Positions 1 to 8,906 are shown, numbered from the stretch's first letter. The stretch: 64,000 bases of DNA from Metabacillus endolithicus (GCF_023078335.1 NZ_CP095550.1:1594001-1658000); one strand, 5' to 3'. Translations and numbers: made by a program. Notes: generated by a model not told the origin, from the letters alone.

Positions 1-1097
1 GCCCAAAGTAACACGTGATATAAATCGTTTTCTTTCCCGAGCAAAGCATCTTGAATATCATCGGATAATGGTAGGTCCTTTAACACATCCTGGATATTTC
101 GATGCATCAATGTATCAATTAATGAAAACATTCCTGTTAACATGAAAGGTGCTGACTGACCCATCCCTAGATAAATGGCAATCTGTTCACATAACTTCCC
201 ACGAACTAAGGATAACTTAATTACTTCTTGCATATTAATATCTTTTGGGTAATTTATATTTTTTAATGAAATAACATAAATCCATTTTTTAAGTTCATTT
301 AATCCAAGTAGGACAATTGCCTGTTTGATAGATTCAATTTTATTAACAGGTCTAAAAGCCGGTGAATTAATTAATTTTAACAGCTTATATGACATAGAGA
401 TATCATGCTCAATTTCGGAGGCAATTTTATCAATATTGGGTTCTGTCTTCGCTATTTCTGAAAGTATATGATAATACGTTTTTAGATAAGAAGGAACATC
501 ATAACTTGAAACAATATGTGGTTTGCTAAAAAAATAACCCTGAAAATATGTATATCCCGTTTTCTTTGCAAATAAAAAATCATCTCTTGTTTCCACTTTT
601 TCTGCTAAAAGTTCTATATTATGAGGACGATACCGTTCAACCATGTCTTTTTGTTCACTTTTGGATGTATGTAGAAAGTCCACTTTAATGATATCAACAT
701 AAGGTAATAATCTCGGTAATAAGGATGATTGCTCTTGGACATAAAAATCATCAAGCGCAATTGTATAACCTAATTCTTTTAACTCTTTACATGAAAGAAT
801 CAGTTCTTCACTTATTTCAACATTCTCTAATATTTCTACAACAATAGATGAGGGATTAAAAAATGTTGGTACTCGGGATTTTAGCAGACTATCTGTAAAG
901 TTGACAAAACAACGTTTGCCTTCTGATAAATCATGAATACCAATATTTAAAAAACTATTAATAATGACTTCTGTTGTAGCAAGGTCTCCATCAATATCTG
1001 GAAATATATTTTCCTTACTTCCTCTATATAAAAGTTCATATGCAAAAACTTCTTCTTTTATATTAAATATTGGCTGCCGTGCAACAAAAACCTCCAT
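1..1097 (-). CDS. pdeH: EAL-HDOD cyclic-di-GMP phosphodiesterase, PdeH/YuxH-like (3' end outside window)
   Basis: The first 365 codons are present; the gene runs off the left edge with no stop. The N-terminal half is an EAL domain: ELLYRG in place of EAL, VNFTDS, LDDF, IKVD, AEKVE and QGYFFSKP keep the acidic and lysine residues needed for metal binding and c-di-GMP cleavage. The second half, starting near IDKIASEIE, is an HDOD-type helical domain. The ATG at 1097 follows a GGGGGT ribosome binding site. This is the layout of B. subtilis PdeH/YuxH (about 409 residues), the c-di-GMP phosphodiesterase that controls motility versus matrix production. Activity is inferred from conserved motifs. 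A YuxH-like paralogue cannot be excluded. Confidence 0.8.
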   Translation of the reverse strand, partial: MEVFVARQPIFNIKEEVFAYELLYRGSKENIFPDIDGDLATTEVIINSFLNIGIHDLSEGKRCFVNFTDSLLKSRVPTFFNPSSIVVEILENVEISEELILSCKELKELGYTIALDDFYVQEQSSLLPRLLPYVDIIKVDFLHTSKSEQKDMVERYRPHNIELLAEKVETRDDFLFAKKTGYTYFQGYFFSKPHIVSSYDVPSYLKTYYHILSEIAKTEPNIDKIASEIEHDISMSYKLLKLINSPAFRPVNKIESIKQAIVLLGLNELKKWIYVISLKNINYPKDINMQEVIKLSLVRGKLCEQIAIYLGMGQSAPFMLTGMFSLIDTLMHRNIQDVLKDLPLSDDIQDALLGKENDLYHVLLW

Positions 1098-1213
1098 GCT
1101 TTGACCCCCGATACAAAAAATAACCAATAATTTCAATTTATTCTATTTTACTACATTTATCTTAATAATAAATCATATTTTGGTTATTTACTAACAATTG
1201 TGGGTCCATAGTA

Positions 1214-1330
1214 TTATAAATGACTCAAAAAACTCAGCGTTATTTTCATCCATCCGAAAAATGATAACCATAATGGTACACTCAGCAATGTGGCCCAAGC
1301 CATTCCTTTAAAAAAATTTTCTTCATGCAT
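1214..1330 (-). CDS. Small hypothetical membrane protein (38 aa)
   Basis: A short reading frame begins at ATG 1330 after an AAGGGGTGTGA ribosome binding site. It encodes 38 residues: a short acidic start (MHEENFFKG), then one hydrophobic stretch rich in Leu, Trp and Phe (WATLLSVPLWLSFFGW), then a short tail. One transmembrane helix is predicted by eye. It lies alone between the pdeH-like gene and the divergent HpaB-like gene. I do not recognise the family. The good ribosome binding site and membrane-like composition support a real microprotein, but the length keeps confidence moderate. Confidence 0.45.
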   Translation of the reverse strand: MHEENFFKGMAWATLLSVPLWLSFFGWMKITLSFLSHL

Positions 1331-1573
1331 AGTGTTCACACCCCTTATAAAGATCTGTAGTCATTATTTTTTCCATGGTATTATTTATTAAACATAAAGT
1401 AAGCGCTTACAGTCAGATTTTTCTTATTACTACTTACAATATTCATCCATAGACAGCATCATTCCTCTCTATATCATTCTTCTTTTTCCAACATCGTTTT
1501 CATCCTATGTATCTTCTCACCTCACTACCCATCCTTTCATATAGTAATGACATATAGGTAGGGAGTGAAAATA

Positions 1574-3016
1574 ATGCCTGCAATTAATGGTGAAAAATAT
1601 TTAGAGCGCATGGATCAGCTACATCCTGATGTATGGATGAAGGGGGAAAAAATTTCAGGGAAGCTCTCACAGCACCCAGTCTATAAAGGTGCCATGCAAT
1701 CAAAGGCATCTCTGTATGACACTCAAGTTCATCCTGATTTCATAAAAAAAATGACCTTTACATCTCCTACATCAAATGAACGTGTAGGACTATCTTTTTT
1801 GCAACCCAGAACGAAAGAAGACCTAGAAGCAAGAAGATATATGATTAAAACTTGGGCCAAAAAAACAGCAGGAATGATGGGACGTACACCAGATTACTTA
1901 AACACAGCATTAATGACGTTCGCTGCTTCAGCTACTATTCTACGTGAACAAGGTGATGAGTTTTGTAAAAATCTACTGAATATTTATGAGGATGCCAGAG
2001 AAAAAGATCTTTCCTTCACACACAGTTTTATCAATCCACAAGTAAATCGTTCAACAAATTATCATGAGTTATCTTCACAACCAATTGCTGCAAAAATAAT
2101 AAAGAAAACATCAGATGGACTTATACTAAAAGGGGCAAGGATGTTAGCAACACAAGGAGGTATGACTGATGAGGTATTCATCTTACCTACAGGTCAAACC
2201 GATGATTATGCCTTTTGTTTTAGTATTCCTACAGATGCAGATGGAATTAAATTTATCTGCCGTGAATCCTTTTATCAAGACGACTCTCAATTTAACTATC
2301 CACTTTCTTCTCGTTTCGATGAAATGGACACGATGATTGTCTTTAATAATGTAGTAGTGCCTTGGGAAAGAGTTATTTTTTATCACCGTAATGATCTTGC
2401 ACATCAGCTTTTTGCAAGAAGTAGCTTTACACCACAAGCATTGCACCAGGTCATTATTAGACAAATTACAAAAACAGAGTTCTTAATTGGTCTTGCACAA
2501 AAAATGGTTACTGTTTTAAACGTAACAGAGTATCATCATATACAAGAAAAAATTAGTGAAATGATTATTGGGTTAGAAACAATGAAGGCTCTTTTAGATC
2601 GTTCAGAGCTTGAAGCAAAGGAAGACGAATGGGGGACAATGGTTCCATATGTTCACTCTTTATTTGTTGCATCAAATATTTTCCCAAAGCTTTACCCTCG
2701 AATGATTGAAATCATTCAATTAATAGGTGCCGGGGGAATGGTAGCTATACCTTCAGAAGAGGATTTTGCTTCCAGCTTAGTTAGTGAAATTGATCATTTC
2801 TGTCAAGGATATGCATGTGATGCTGAAACAAAAGCGAAGCTCTTTCGCCTTGCATGGGATCTTACGATGAGCAGCTTTGGAACACGACAAACACAATATG
2901 AACGGTATTTTTTTGGTGATCCCAAGAGGCTAACATCAACTCTTTATCAGGGGTACCCTCGTGAAGAATACATTCGTGATGTTGAAAGTTTTTTAGAGCA
3001 AAATAGAGAGGCTTAA
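1574..3016 (+). CDS. 4-hydroxyphenylacetate 3-monooxygenase family protein (HpaB/YoaI-like)
   Basis: This 480-residue protein belongs to the two-component flavin monooxygenase family of HpaB, which hydroxylates phenolic substrates using FADH2 from a partner reductase. Family segments seen include the N-terminal MPAINGEKYLERM, the RSTNYHELSSQ region, GARMLATQGG and VPWERVIFY. Length matches B. subtilis YoaI (about 483). A GTG at 1565 overlaps the GGGAG ribosome binding site, so the ATG at 1574, six bases after GGAGTG, is the better start. No HpaC-type flavin reductase is adjacent, so a reductase encoded elsewhere would be needed. The true substrate cannot be read from the sequence. Confidence 0.85.
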   Translation: MPAINGEKYLERMDQLHPDVWMKGEKISGKLSQHPVYKGAMQSKASLYDTQVHPDFIKKMTFTSPTSNERVGLSFLQPRTKEDLEARRYMIKTWAKKTAGMMGRTPDYLNTALMTFAASATILREQGDEFCKNLLNIYEDAREKDLSFTHSFINPQVNRSTNYHELSSQPIAAKIIKKTSDGLILKGARMLATQGGMTDEVFILPTGQTDDYAFCFSIPTDADGIKFICRESFYQDDSQFNYPLSSRFDEMDTMIVFNNVVVPWERVIFYHRNDLAHQLFARSSFTPQALHQVIIRQITKTEFLIGLAQKMVTVLNVTEYHHIQEKISEMIIGLETMKALLDRSELEAKEDEWGTMVPYVHSLFVASNIFPKLYPRMIEIIQLIGAGGMVAIPSEEDFASSLVSEIDHFCQGYACDAETKAKLFRLAWDLTMSSFGTRQTQYERYFFGDPKRLTSTLYQGYPREEYIRDVESFLEQNREA

Positions 3017-3029
3017 CGACAAAGCCTCT

Positions 3030-3278
3030 TTACATTTCCCCTACCCAATGTCCTATTTTTCCTGCGAGCTCACCAGCAGTATCAGCTTCCACTCTTTTCG
3101 ATAAAGATGATTGAAGGCGAACTCTAAGTTCTTCTCTTCCCTCTTCATAGCTAACAGTCGTAGACCACTCAATTTCCGGGATGGCAATCATACTGAATTC
3201 TTGTTTTTTATTTTCATAAATATAAACGTTTGTTATGAATTCTTCTCCATTTTTCACATTTGCTTTTCTAATTTTCAC
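3030..3278 (-). CDS. yueH: YueH family protein (82 aa)
   Basis: A small soluble protein starting MKIRKANVKNGEEF and ending KIGHWVGEM. Length (82 residues) and sequence character match the Bacillus YueH family, whose function is unknown. The GTG start at 3278 follows AAAGGATGAAGAATA. It is followed upstream by yueG and yueF in the same order and orientation as in B. subtilis, which strengthens the name. A terminator separates it from yueG, so it probably has its own promoter. There is no signal peptide or membrane segment. Confidence 0.75.
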   Translation of the reverse strand: MKIRKANVKNGEEFITNVYIYENKKQEFSMIAIPEIEWSTTVSYEEGREELRVRLQSSLSKRVEADTAGELAGKIGHWVGEM

Positions 3279-3363
3279 TATTCTTCATCCTTTCAGCAGT
3301 CTCTGCCATTATTATAAATCATGTTTCTTTCAATTTCAGCATTCACTACCCCAAACAACAAAC

Positions 3364-3402
3364 AAAAGAACTGATTTAGTAGGAACCTAAATCAGTTCTT
3401 TT
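3364..3402 (-). terminator. Intrinsic terminator downstream of yueG
   Basis: A perfect 16-bp hairpin (AAAAGAACTGATTTAG with its complement, 7-nt loop) lies directly downstream of yueG and before yueH. Confidence 0.85.
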
Positions 3403-3424
3403 GGATGATAACTCTTAACACAAC

Positions 3425-3646
3425 TTAAAAGTTAAAAGTGTTTGGTTGATCCACAATATCACTATCTTCAAAATTTGTGATCGTAAACACGTTTTCAATT
3501 TCGATAAAATCGCCTGTATTTAGTGCCCCTGCACCAACAGATGACTCATTTTGACTTTTAGGTGACAAACTAAACGTATCACCCACTTTAAAAACAGCTG
3601 CATCTCCTATCCTATTAAGCTTGATAGGTCCAACTAATGCCGGCAT
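3425..3646 (-). CDS. yueG: Spore germination protein family (GerPA/GerPF-like) YueG
   Basis: This 73-residue protein begins MPALVGPIKLNRIG and has the compact GerPA/GerPF-type sequence with VFKVGDTFSLSPKS and a Thr/Asn-rich tail. GerP-family proteins sit in the spore coat and help nutrient germinants pass through it. B. subtilis YueG is the same length and lies in the same yueH-yueG-yueF order. A good ribosome binding site (GGGAGGAAGGGT) precedes the ATG at 3646. Expression in the mother cell is expected from the family; I did not identify a sporulation promoter by eye. Confidence 0.8.
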   Translation of the reverse strand: MPALVGPIKLNRIGDAAVFKVGDTFSLSPKSQNESSVGAGALNTGDFIEIENVFTITNFEDSDIVDQPNTFNF

Positions 3647-3728
3647 ACCCTTCCTCCCTTATCACATACATGTAAAGTTAATTGTTCAACATCATATGAA
3701 AAAGAGAAAAAAGGGTTCTCGCCTAACT

Positions 3729-4838
3729 TTATACTTTAGCATTCTTTAGCTCTTCTTTATATTTAGATCTTAATTTGATTAATCGAATAACATTTAAAAC
3801 AACAGCTTTTAACACGGCATACGTTGGAACAGCAAGAATCATTCCAATGATTCCTCCAAAGCTACCAGCTCCTATTAAAAGTAAAATAATTGTTAAAGGA
3901 TGTGTGTTCAAACGCTTCCCGATAATTAACGGAGAAAGGAAATTCCCATCAAGCTGTTGTACAATCGTTACCACTAAAGCAGCAAGCAATGCTTTTGTCG
4001 GCGAATCTAATAAAGCAATAATGACGGCTGGAGCAGCACCGATAAACGGCCCCAAATAAGGAATTATATTAGCTACCGCGACAACAATTCCGAGAACAAG
4101 TGCATAATCAAGTCCTATTATAGTATAACCTATGAAGCATCCAATCCCCACAGCAATGGACACTATTAACTGTCCTTGTATGTAAGCTGCTAACGTTTCA
4201 TATAAATCTTGTAAAATCTTCAATCCTTCATGACGATATGTTGATGGTAAAACCTTTACTGCCGTAGAAGGGAGCTTATGACCATCTTTTAACATGTAAA
4301 AAAGAATAAATGGAACTGTAATAATCGTTAAGGTAATGTTTGTTACAACACCAAGCACAGCTGTGAAGCTTGTTGTAATATTTTCCGGCAGGCTCTTCGC
4401 ATAACCAGTCAATGTATCTTCTATTTGCTTAAATGACACATAATCCTGCTCCATGACCCATGTAAACCAGTGAGTTTGAGACATATTAATAATAAATTGT
4501 GTAAACTCGTTTACGTATGAAGGGAAATTATTCACTAAATCTGTTATTTGTTCTGTAACAATCGGTCCAATAAATGAAACAATCCCTGAAACGACACCAA
4601 TAAATACAATATATGGAATCAGGATAGCCAGTGTACGAGGAACCTTTCCTTTTTCAAGTAACTTCACTAATGGATTAAAAATGAAGAATAGAATTCCCGC
4701 AATAAGAATTGGGAAAAACAAAGTTGATGCAAAAACAATAATGGGTTCAAACAAAAAGGAAACCCTTGTTCCTACAAAAACAATTAATAACATTAATAAA
4801 ATTTGCAATGTCCAAAAATGAACTTTTGATCTAAACAC
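3729..4838 (-). CDS. yueF: AI-2E/PerM family membrane transporter YueF
   Basis: A polytopic membrane protein with about eight hydrophobic segments. The AI-2E/PerM signatures sit in the C-terminal half (GLDYALVLGIVVAVANIIPYLG, then DGNFLSPLIIGKRLNTHPL). The frame can be opened at ATG 4868, but a strong GGAGG lies inside that extension seven bases before GTG 4838. Starting there gives 369 residues, the usual YueF length, so I chose the GTG. It lies in the yueH-G-F block. Family members export small molecules or act as ion antiporters; the substrate here is unknown. Confidence 0.85.
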   Translation of the reverse strand: MFRSKVHFWTLQILLMLLIVFVGTRVSFLFEPIIVFASTLFFPILIAGILFFIFNPLVKLLEKGKVPRTLAILIPYIVFIGVVSGIVSFIGPIVTEQITDLVNNFPSYVNEFTQFIINMSQTHWFTWVMEQDYVSFKQIEDTLTGYAKSLPENITTSFTAVLGVVTNITLTIITVPFILFYMLKDGHKLPSTAVKVLPSTYRHEGLKILQDLYETLAAYIQGQLIVSIAVGIGCFIGYTIIGLDYALVLGIVVAVANIIPYLGPFIGAAPAVIIALLDSPTKALLAALVVTIVQQLDGNFLSPLIIGKRLNTHPLTIILLLIGAGSFGGIIGMILAVPTYAVLKAVVLNVIRLIKLRSKYKEELKNAKV

Positions 4839-5049
4839 TCTACTTCCTCCAGTTTCTATAGACCTCATCTATTTTTCAGTATAGTCATCTATAACCTTCC
4901 TTAAGCAACTTAAACATTTGTATCTAACAGTATATACGACTATTCCTCGAAATTGTTTCAAAATAATTCAAATTTTCATATACTACAAATGTACATGATT
5001 TACTAGATCTTTACCAATCTTTTCTTTACGTAAACAGCTTAACCTAAAG

Positions 5050-5078
5050 AAAGCCAGCCCTGTTGTCGGACTGACTTT
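5050..5078 (-). terminator. Probable intrinsic terminator after the CNNM-family gene
   Basis: An 11-bp stem with two G-U pairs on the minus strand (AAAGTCAGTCC with GGGCTGGCTTT, loop GACAACA) sits just after the stop of the CNNM-family gene. The U-tract is short. Confidence 0.6.
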
Positions 5079-5088
5079 AGTGTTGAAA

Positions 5089-6477
5089 TTATTCTTCAGC
5101 TTCCAATAATTGAAGTGTTTTTTCTTCTATTTCATGCTGAGAAGCCATTTTGATTTCTACAGAACGAATCAGGTGACCTTCCGTATCTAGAATATGAAAC
5201 TCAAATCCTTCATACAGTATTTTATCTCCCTGTTTACTTTCCATGTTCTGAGTCAGAATCCATCCTCCAAGAGTATCAATATCTTCATCATCAATACTTA
5301 AGCCTAACATATTATTAATTTCGTAGATTAACACCTTTCCATCGACAACAAAATGTTTTTCTCCACGCTTTTGAATGTTAGGAACCTCATCCTGATCAAA
5401 CTCATCACGTATATCTCCAACAATTTCTTCAATAATATCTTCAACCGTCACAAGGCCAGCTGTTCCACCATATTCATCCATTAATATCGCCATATGAACT
5501 CGTTCCTTTTGCATTTTAATCAAAAGATCGTGAATTGGAATCGATTCAATCACTTGTATGACTGGACGAATATATTTTTGAATAAACGTATTTTTTCGGC
5601 CTTCAGGTGTTAAATAGTATAAATCAGTAAAGATTTCTTTAATATTTACCATTCCAAGAATATGATCTTTATCCCCGTTTACTACAGGGTATCGAGTAAA
5701 CTTCTCGTTTCTCATAATATCAAGATTTTCCTGAAAAGACTTCTCTACTGATGTTGTTACGATTTCAGTTCTAGGAACCATAATTTCCTTTGCAATTCGA
5801 TCGTCAAACTCAAATATTCTATTCACATATTTAAACTCAGATTGATTGATTTCACCACTCTTATAGCTTTCAGAAAGAATAATTCTAAGCTCTTCTTCTG
5901 TATGAGCAATTTCATGTTCTGATGCTGGCTTAAGTCCAAACATTCGAACAAGTAAATTTGCAGAACCATTTAATATCCAAATAAATGGAAACATGACTCG
6001 GTAGAAAAAAATCAAAGGTCGTGCAAAGAGCAATGTAATAAATTCAGCCTTTTGAATGGCCACTGTTTTTGGAGCCAATTCACCTATTACAACATGCAAG
6101 TAGGTAACCACTAAAAAGGCAATGACGAATGTTAATACACTTATAATTGATTCATTCACATTAAAACTGACTAGAAGAGGGTGTAGTATACTTTCCATCG
6201 TTGGTTCGCCAAGCCACCCAAGACCCAGAGCAGTTATCGTAATACCTAATTGACAAGCAGACAAATACTCATCAAGGTTAGATGTTACCCTCTTTGCTGC
6301 AAGTGCTGACTTATTTCCTTCTGCTATAAGCTGGTCAATTCGTGAACTTCTTAGTTTCACAATCGCAAATTCCGATGCCACGAAAAATGCGGTAATTGCA
6401 ATTAAAATCGCAACAATAATCAGGTTAACTATATCCAAAATAAGGAACTGTCCTATCGTGTTACTAGTATCTATCAA
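5089..6477 (-). CDS. CNNM/HlyC-CorC family membrane protein (DUF21 and CBS domains)
   Basis: Domain order is DUF21 (three to four membrane segments, residues about 15-200), two CBS domains (about 220-340; IMVPRTEIV is typical) and a C-terminal CorC/HlyC transporter-associated domain (about 365-450). The family (B. subtilis YhdP, YugS, YqhB, YrkA) is linked to Mg2+ or Co2+ efflux; paralogue assignment is uncertain. The start is unclear. TTG 6477 gives 462 residues. TTG 6438 (LDIVNLIIV) matches where homologues begin, but has a poorer ribosome binding site. An AGGAGGTG at 6511-6518 and an inverted repeat surround the start, described as a separate element. Confidence 0.85.
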   Translation of the reverse strand: MIDTSNTIGQFLILDIVNLIIVAILIAITAFFVASEFAIVKLRSSRIDQLIAEGNKSALAAKRVTSNLDEYLSACQLGITITALGLGWLGEPTMESILHPLLVSFNVNESIISVLTFVIAFLVVTYLHVVIGELAPKTVAIQKAEFITLLFARPLIFFYRVMFPFIWILNGSANLLVRMFGLKPASEHEIAHTEEELRIILSESYKSGEINQSEFKYVNRIFEFDDRIAKEIMVPRTEIVTTSVEKSFQENLDIMRNEKFTRYPVVNGDKDHILGMVNIKEIFTDLYYLTPEGRKNTFIQKYIRPVIQVIESIPIHDLLIKMQKERVHMAILMDEYGGTAGLVTVEDIIEEIVGDIRDEFDQDEVPNIQKRGEKHFVVDGKVLIYEINNMLGLSIDDEDIDTLGGWILTQNMESKQGDKILYEGFEFHILDTEGHLIRSVEIKMASQHEIEEKTLQLLEAEE

Positions 6478-6518
6478 ACTAATACACTTTTATAAATAGA
6501 CAGTTCCTTTCACCTCCT
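6442..6518 (-). promoter_or_regulatory. Inverted repeat and possible CTG leader peptide at the start of the CNNM gene
   Basis: On the minus strand an AGGAGGTG (6511-6518) is followed by AAGGAACTGTCTAT, whose near-perfect complement recurs at 6442-6456. The TTG at 6477 lies in the loop. Seven bases after the ribosome binding site, a CTG at 6503 opens a nine-codon frame (LSIYKSVLV) whose TGA overlaps that TTG as TTGA. This could be a translational-control leader. It may also be a local duplication. I know of no described element of this kind here. Confidence 0.35.
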
Positions 6519-6542
6519 AAATTAAGAAAATTTAAACGAATA

Positions 6543-7226
6543 TTATTCTTCGTCACCTTGTACAAAGATCATAACGAACTTTAGTAATTCAAATAATGCC
6601 ATTAATGCTCCAGCTACATATGTTAATGCAGCAGCACCTAACACCTTATTAACGCCATGTTCTTCATTGTTAGAAATAATTCCTTCCGAAACCATTAAAT
6701 TCTTTGCTCTCGAGCTTGCGTTAAACTCTACAGGTAAAGTGATAAGCTGAAACGCTACAGCAAATGAAAACAAAATGATTCCTAAACCAATTAAGTTAAG
6801 TTGCCCTAACAAGAATCCGCCTATTAATAAAAATGGGGCAACACCAGATGTTAGATTTACAACTGGAAACATTTTATGACGAAGCACTAAAGCACCGTAT
6901 GATTGCTGATGCTGAATGGCATGCCCAACCTCATGAGCAGCAACTGAAACTGAAGCAATGGAATGTCCATAATATACCGGTTCTGATAACCGAACAACTC
7001 GAGAAAGTGGATCATAGTGATCTGTTAACGTTCCTCTAACCGGCTCTACCTTAACTTGATATAGGCCATTTTGATCTAAAATATGTCTCGCTACCTCAGC
7101 ACCCGTTTTATGTGATGAAACAGCCACATCTGACCACTTCTTAAAATTACCCTTTACTTTAAATTGAGCCCATATTGATAAGCCTAATGCTGCAAAAATT
7201 AAAAAATCCATTGGGTGGAAAAACAT
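6543..7226 (-). CDS. yugP: YugP family neutral zinc metallopeptidase
   Basis: A 227-residue integral membrane peptidase. The zinc-binding HEXXH motif is HEVGH at residues 98-102, within the hydrophobic ASVSVAAHEVGHAIQHQ context typical of zinc peptidase family 2. There is an N-terminal membrane anchor, and two to three further hydrophobic segments follow the motif. Upstream ATG 7256 has no ribosome binding site. ATG 7226 follows AAAGGAGGAGCGG with slightly long spacing and gives the usual YugP length (about 225). The substrate is unknown. It ends about 65 bases before the CNNM-family gene on the same strand, so the two may be cotranscribed. Confidence 0.85.
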   Translation of the reverse strand: MFFHPMDFLIFAALGLSIWAQFKVKGNFKKWSDVAVSSHKTGAEVARHILDQNGLYQVKVEPVRGTLTDHYDPLSRVVRLSEPVYYGHSIASVSVAAHEVGHAIQHQQSYGALVLRHKMFPVVNLTSGVAPFLLIGGFLLGQLNLIGLGIILFSFAVAFQLITLPVEFNASSRAKNLMVSEGIISNNEEHGVNKVLGAAALTYVAGALMALFELLKFVMIFVQGDEE

Positions 7227-7276
7227 TCGTTTCCGCTCCTCCTTTTCATATCTCAACGTTTTTGTGCACTTTTAAA

Positions 7277-7702
7277 CTATTGTAATAGCAAATGCAATGT
7301 CTTCAGTAAAGCTTTGCTTTGTGATGAGATTTGATTAGAAATCTCCATTTGAGAATCTTCGTTTAGTTTATCAAAAATTGGTTTAAGTTCTTTGATTTCT
7401 TGTTCCAGTTGCTTCATGTGAGAAGCCAGAATTTCAGCATGTTTTAAGCACTGCTTTTGCTTTTCATCACATTGTTTATCCAGCCGCTTAAGCTCCAAAC
7501 GTTCCTTTATATCTTTTAAACTCATGTGAAGTTCTTTGCACGCTTCGATAAAACGGATATCCTCAATTGCCTTTTCTGAATATAAACGATATTTAGATTC
7601 AGAAATGGTTTCAACATTTAAAAGACCAATTTGAGTATAATAATCAATCGTTCTTTTTGAGACATTTGCTTCCTTTGCTAATTCACCGATTTTATACAGC
7701 AA
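7277..7702 (-). CDS. MerR family transcriptional regulator
   Basis: A 141-residue protein with an N-terminal MerR winged helix (YKIGELAKEANVSKRTIDYY, then YRLYS) followed by a long charged coiled-coil helix (residues about 70-130) used for dimerisation. Two cysteines lie in the helix (DKQCDEKQKQC), but there is no clear metal-site signature, so the effector is unknown. The likely start is TTG 7702 or the adjacent CTG. The nearest ATG (7710) is in another frame and stops after nine codons. It lies about 50 bases upstream of yugP on the same strand and may regulate it or the CNNM-family gene. Confidence 0.75.
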   Translation of the reverse strand: MLYKIGELAKEANVSKRTIDYYTQIGLLNVETISESKYRLYSEKAIEDIRFIEACKELHMSLKDIKERLELKRLDKQCDEKQKQCLKHAEILASHMKQLEQEIKELKPIFDKLNEDSQMEISNQISSQSKALLKTLHLLLQ

Positions 7703-7860
7703 AACCCCATCTTATCACCTCGTACAATTGATACAAATATCTTATCCTCTCCAAACCGTACAGTCAAACGTTATACTTGTTATTTTAATCTTTATTTATA
7801 GAGTGTATTGGATATGTCATCTTTTTTGGTTTGCATTATGTAAATGGTTATTAATCATAG

Positions 7861-7890
7861 AAAAAAACAGACCTGTTTAGGTCTGCTTTT
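7861..7890 (-). terminator. Intrinsic terminator downstream of yuzF
   Basis: Hairpin CAGACCT/AGGTCTG with a GTTT loop, followed on the minus strand by seven T residues. Confidence 0.85.
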
Positions 7891-7896
7891 CAATCA

Positions 7897-8136
7897 TCAG
7901 TCAGGCATAACTGACACGATTTGTTGACATCTTACAAAGAATGTTGAATCTCCCACTCTTACGACTACGTGGTCTGGTTTGACATCCATTACTTTTCCTC
8001 TTAAGCTGTCACGTGTTGTTTGGATTACAGCAAACTTACCTACAAGAGTTTGCAATGTTTGATAAACATAAGGCTCAACAAGAGTAACCATTTCTGGGCC
8101 ACCATGACTATGCATTTGATTATTAGGATAATTCAT
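7897..8136 (-). CDS. yuzF: YuzF family protein (DUF2642-like)
   Basis: A 79-residue protein. The N-terminus is rich in Asn, His and Met (MNYPNNQMHSHGG), followed by a small beta-rich domain (VYQTLQTLVGKFAVIQTT, GKVMDVKPDHVVV) that resembles the DUF2642 fold of several Bacillus spore-associated proteins. ATG 8136 is preceded by GGGAGGGAGCTTTTATA and gives the YuzF length; an upstream ATG lacks a ribosome binding site. As in B. subtilis, it sits next to yueE. The function is unknown. Confidence 0.75.
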   Translation of the reverse strand: MNYPNNQMHSHGGPEMVTLVEPYVYQTLQTLVGKFAVIQTTRDSLRGKVMDVKPDHVVVRVGDSTFFVRCQQIVSVMPD

Positions 8137-8203
8137 TATAAAAGCTCCCTCCCTTATTTTCATTTACACTATATGGGGGGAGCTAGGCCAATGTCACAAA
8201 CAT

Positions 8204-8734
8204 TTAAACTGTTTTGCGATACTCTGTCAAAAAATGCTCAATTTCTTGATCAAGTCGTTCTATTTGTTTTATGGCATCTTCGTAGCTAATTTTTCTGTAG
8301 TGGTGCTTGCCAAAAGGTTCCTCATCCATTTCATCCGCTTTTCGGACAATGCGTTGTAATGTGTTTTTATCTATTGAGTTTTCCGGTAAATAAGAATCTG
8401 TATGAAGTAAAATAGCAAGAGCAACTTCTTTAGCGTATTTGCGGTCTTCACCGAGTCTAATTAAAAGCTTATGTGCTCGTTCTGCTCCTTTAATGGCATG
8501 AATGTCATTTTTTCGATATGCTTCATAATCCCATTCTCCATTTGTGTACCATTCATAGTGTCCGATGTCATGAAGCAATCCTGCCTTAGCTGCTATGTCG
8601 GGATTTACATCATGCTTAATGGCGAGCTGCACAGCATATTGGGCAACAGTAATCGCATGTGAAACTCCGGAACGATTCAAATATTTTTGTGCTATAGGAT
8701 GTGTAAAAACATCGGTGATACTTACTCGTCGCAT
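8204..8734 (-). CDS. yueE: HD-domain phosphohydrolase YueE
   Basis: A 176-residue HD-superfamily hydrolase. The metal ligands are visible as His in GVSHAITVAQYA, the HD pair in AGLLHDIGHYEW, and later H and D residues in ILLHTDSY. Such proteins hydrolyse phosphate esters or nucleotides; the substrate is unknown. An excellent ribosome binding site (GAAGGAGGATTTCC) precedes the ATG at 8734. Its neighbour downstream is yuzF, as in B. subtilis. There is no signal peptide, so it acts in the cytoplasm. Confidence 0.82.
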   Translation of the reverse strand: MRRVSITDVFTHPIAQKYLNRSGVSHAITVAQYAVQLAIKHDVNPDIAAKAGLLHDIGHYEWYTNGEWDYEAYRKNDIHAIKGAERAHKLLIRLGEDRKYAKEVALAILLHTDSYLPENSIDKNTLQRIVRKADEMDEEPFGKHHYRKISYEDAIKQIERLDQEIEHFLTEYRKTV

Positions 8735-8906
8735 GGAAATCCTCCTTCAATAATATTCAGAATAATCTAACACATATATGTTATCCCTTCAAGTATAAGG
8801 GGAGTTTTTCTTACAAGTTTCTTATTATACTTTAGTGATGTTCTTATATTTATATGATAAAAAGATGGAATTGGAACATTTATTTCCATACTATTCCCTT
8901 CCAACA

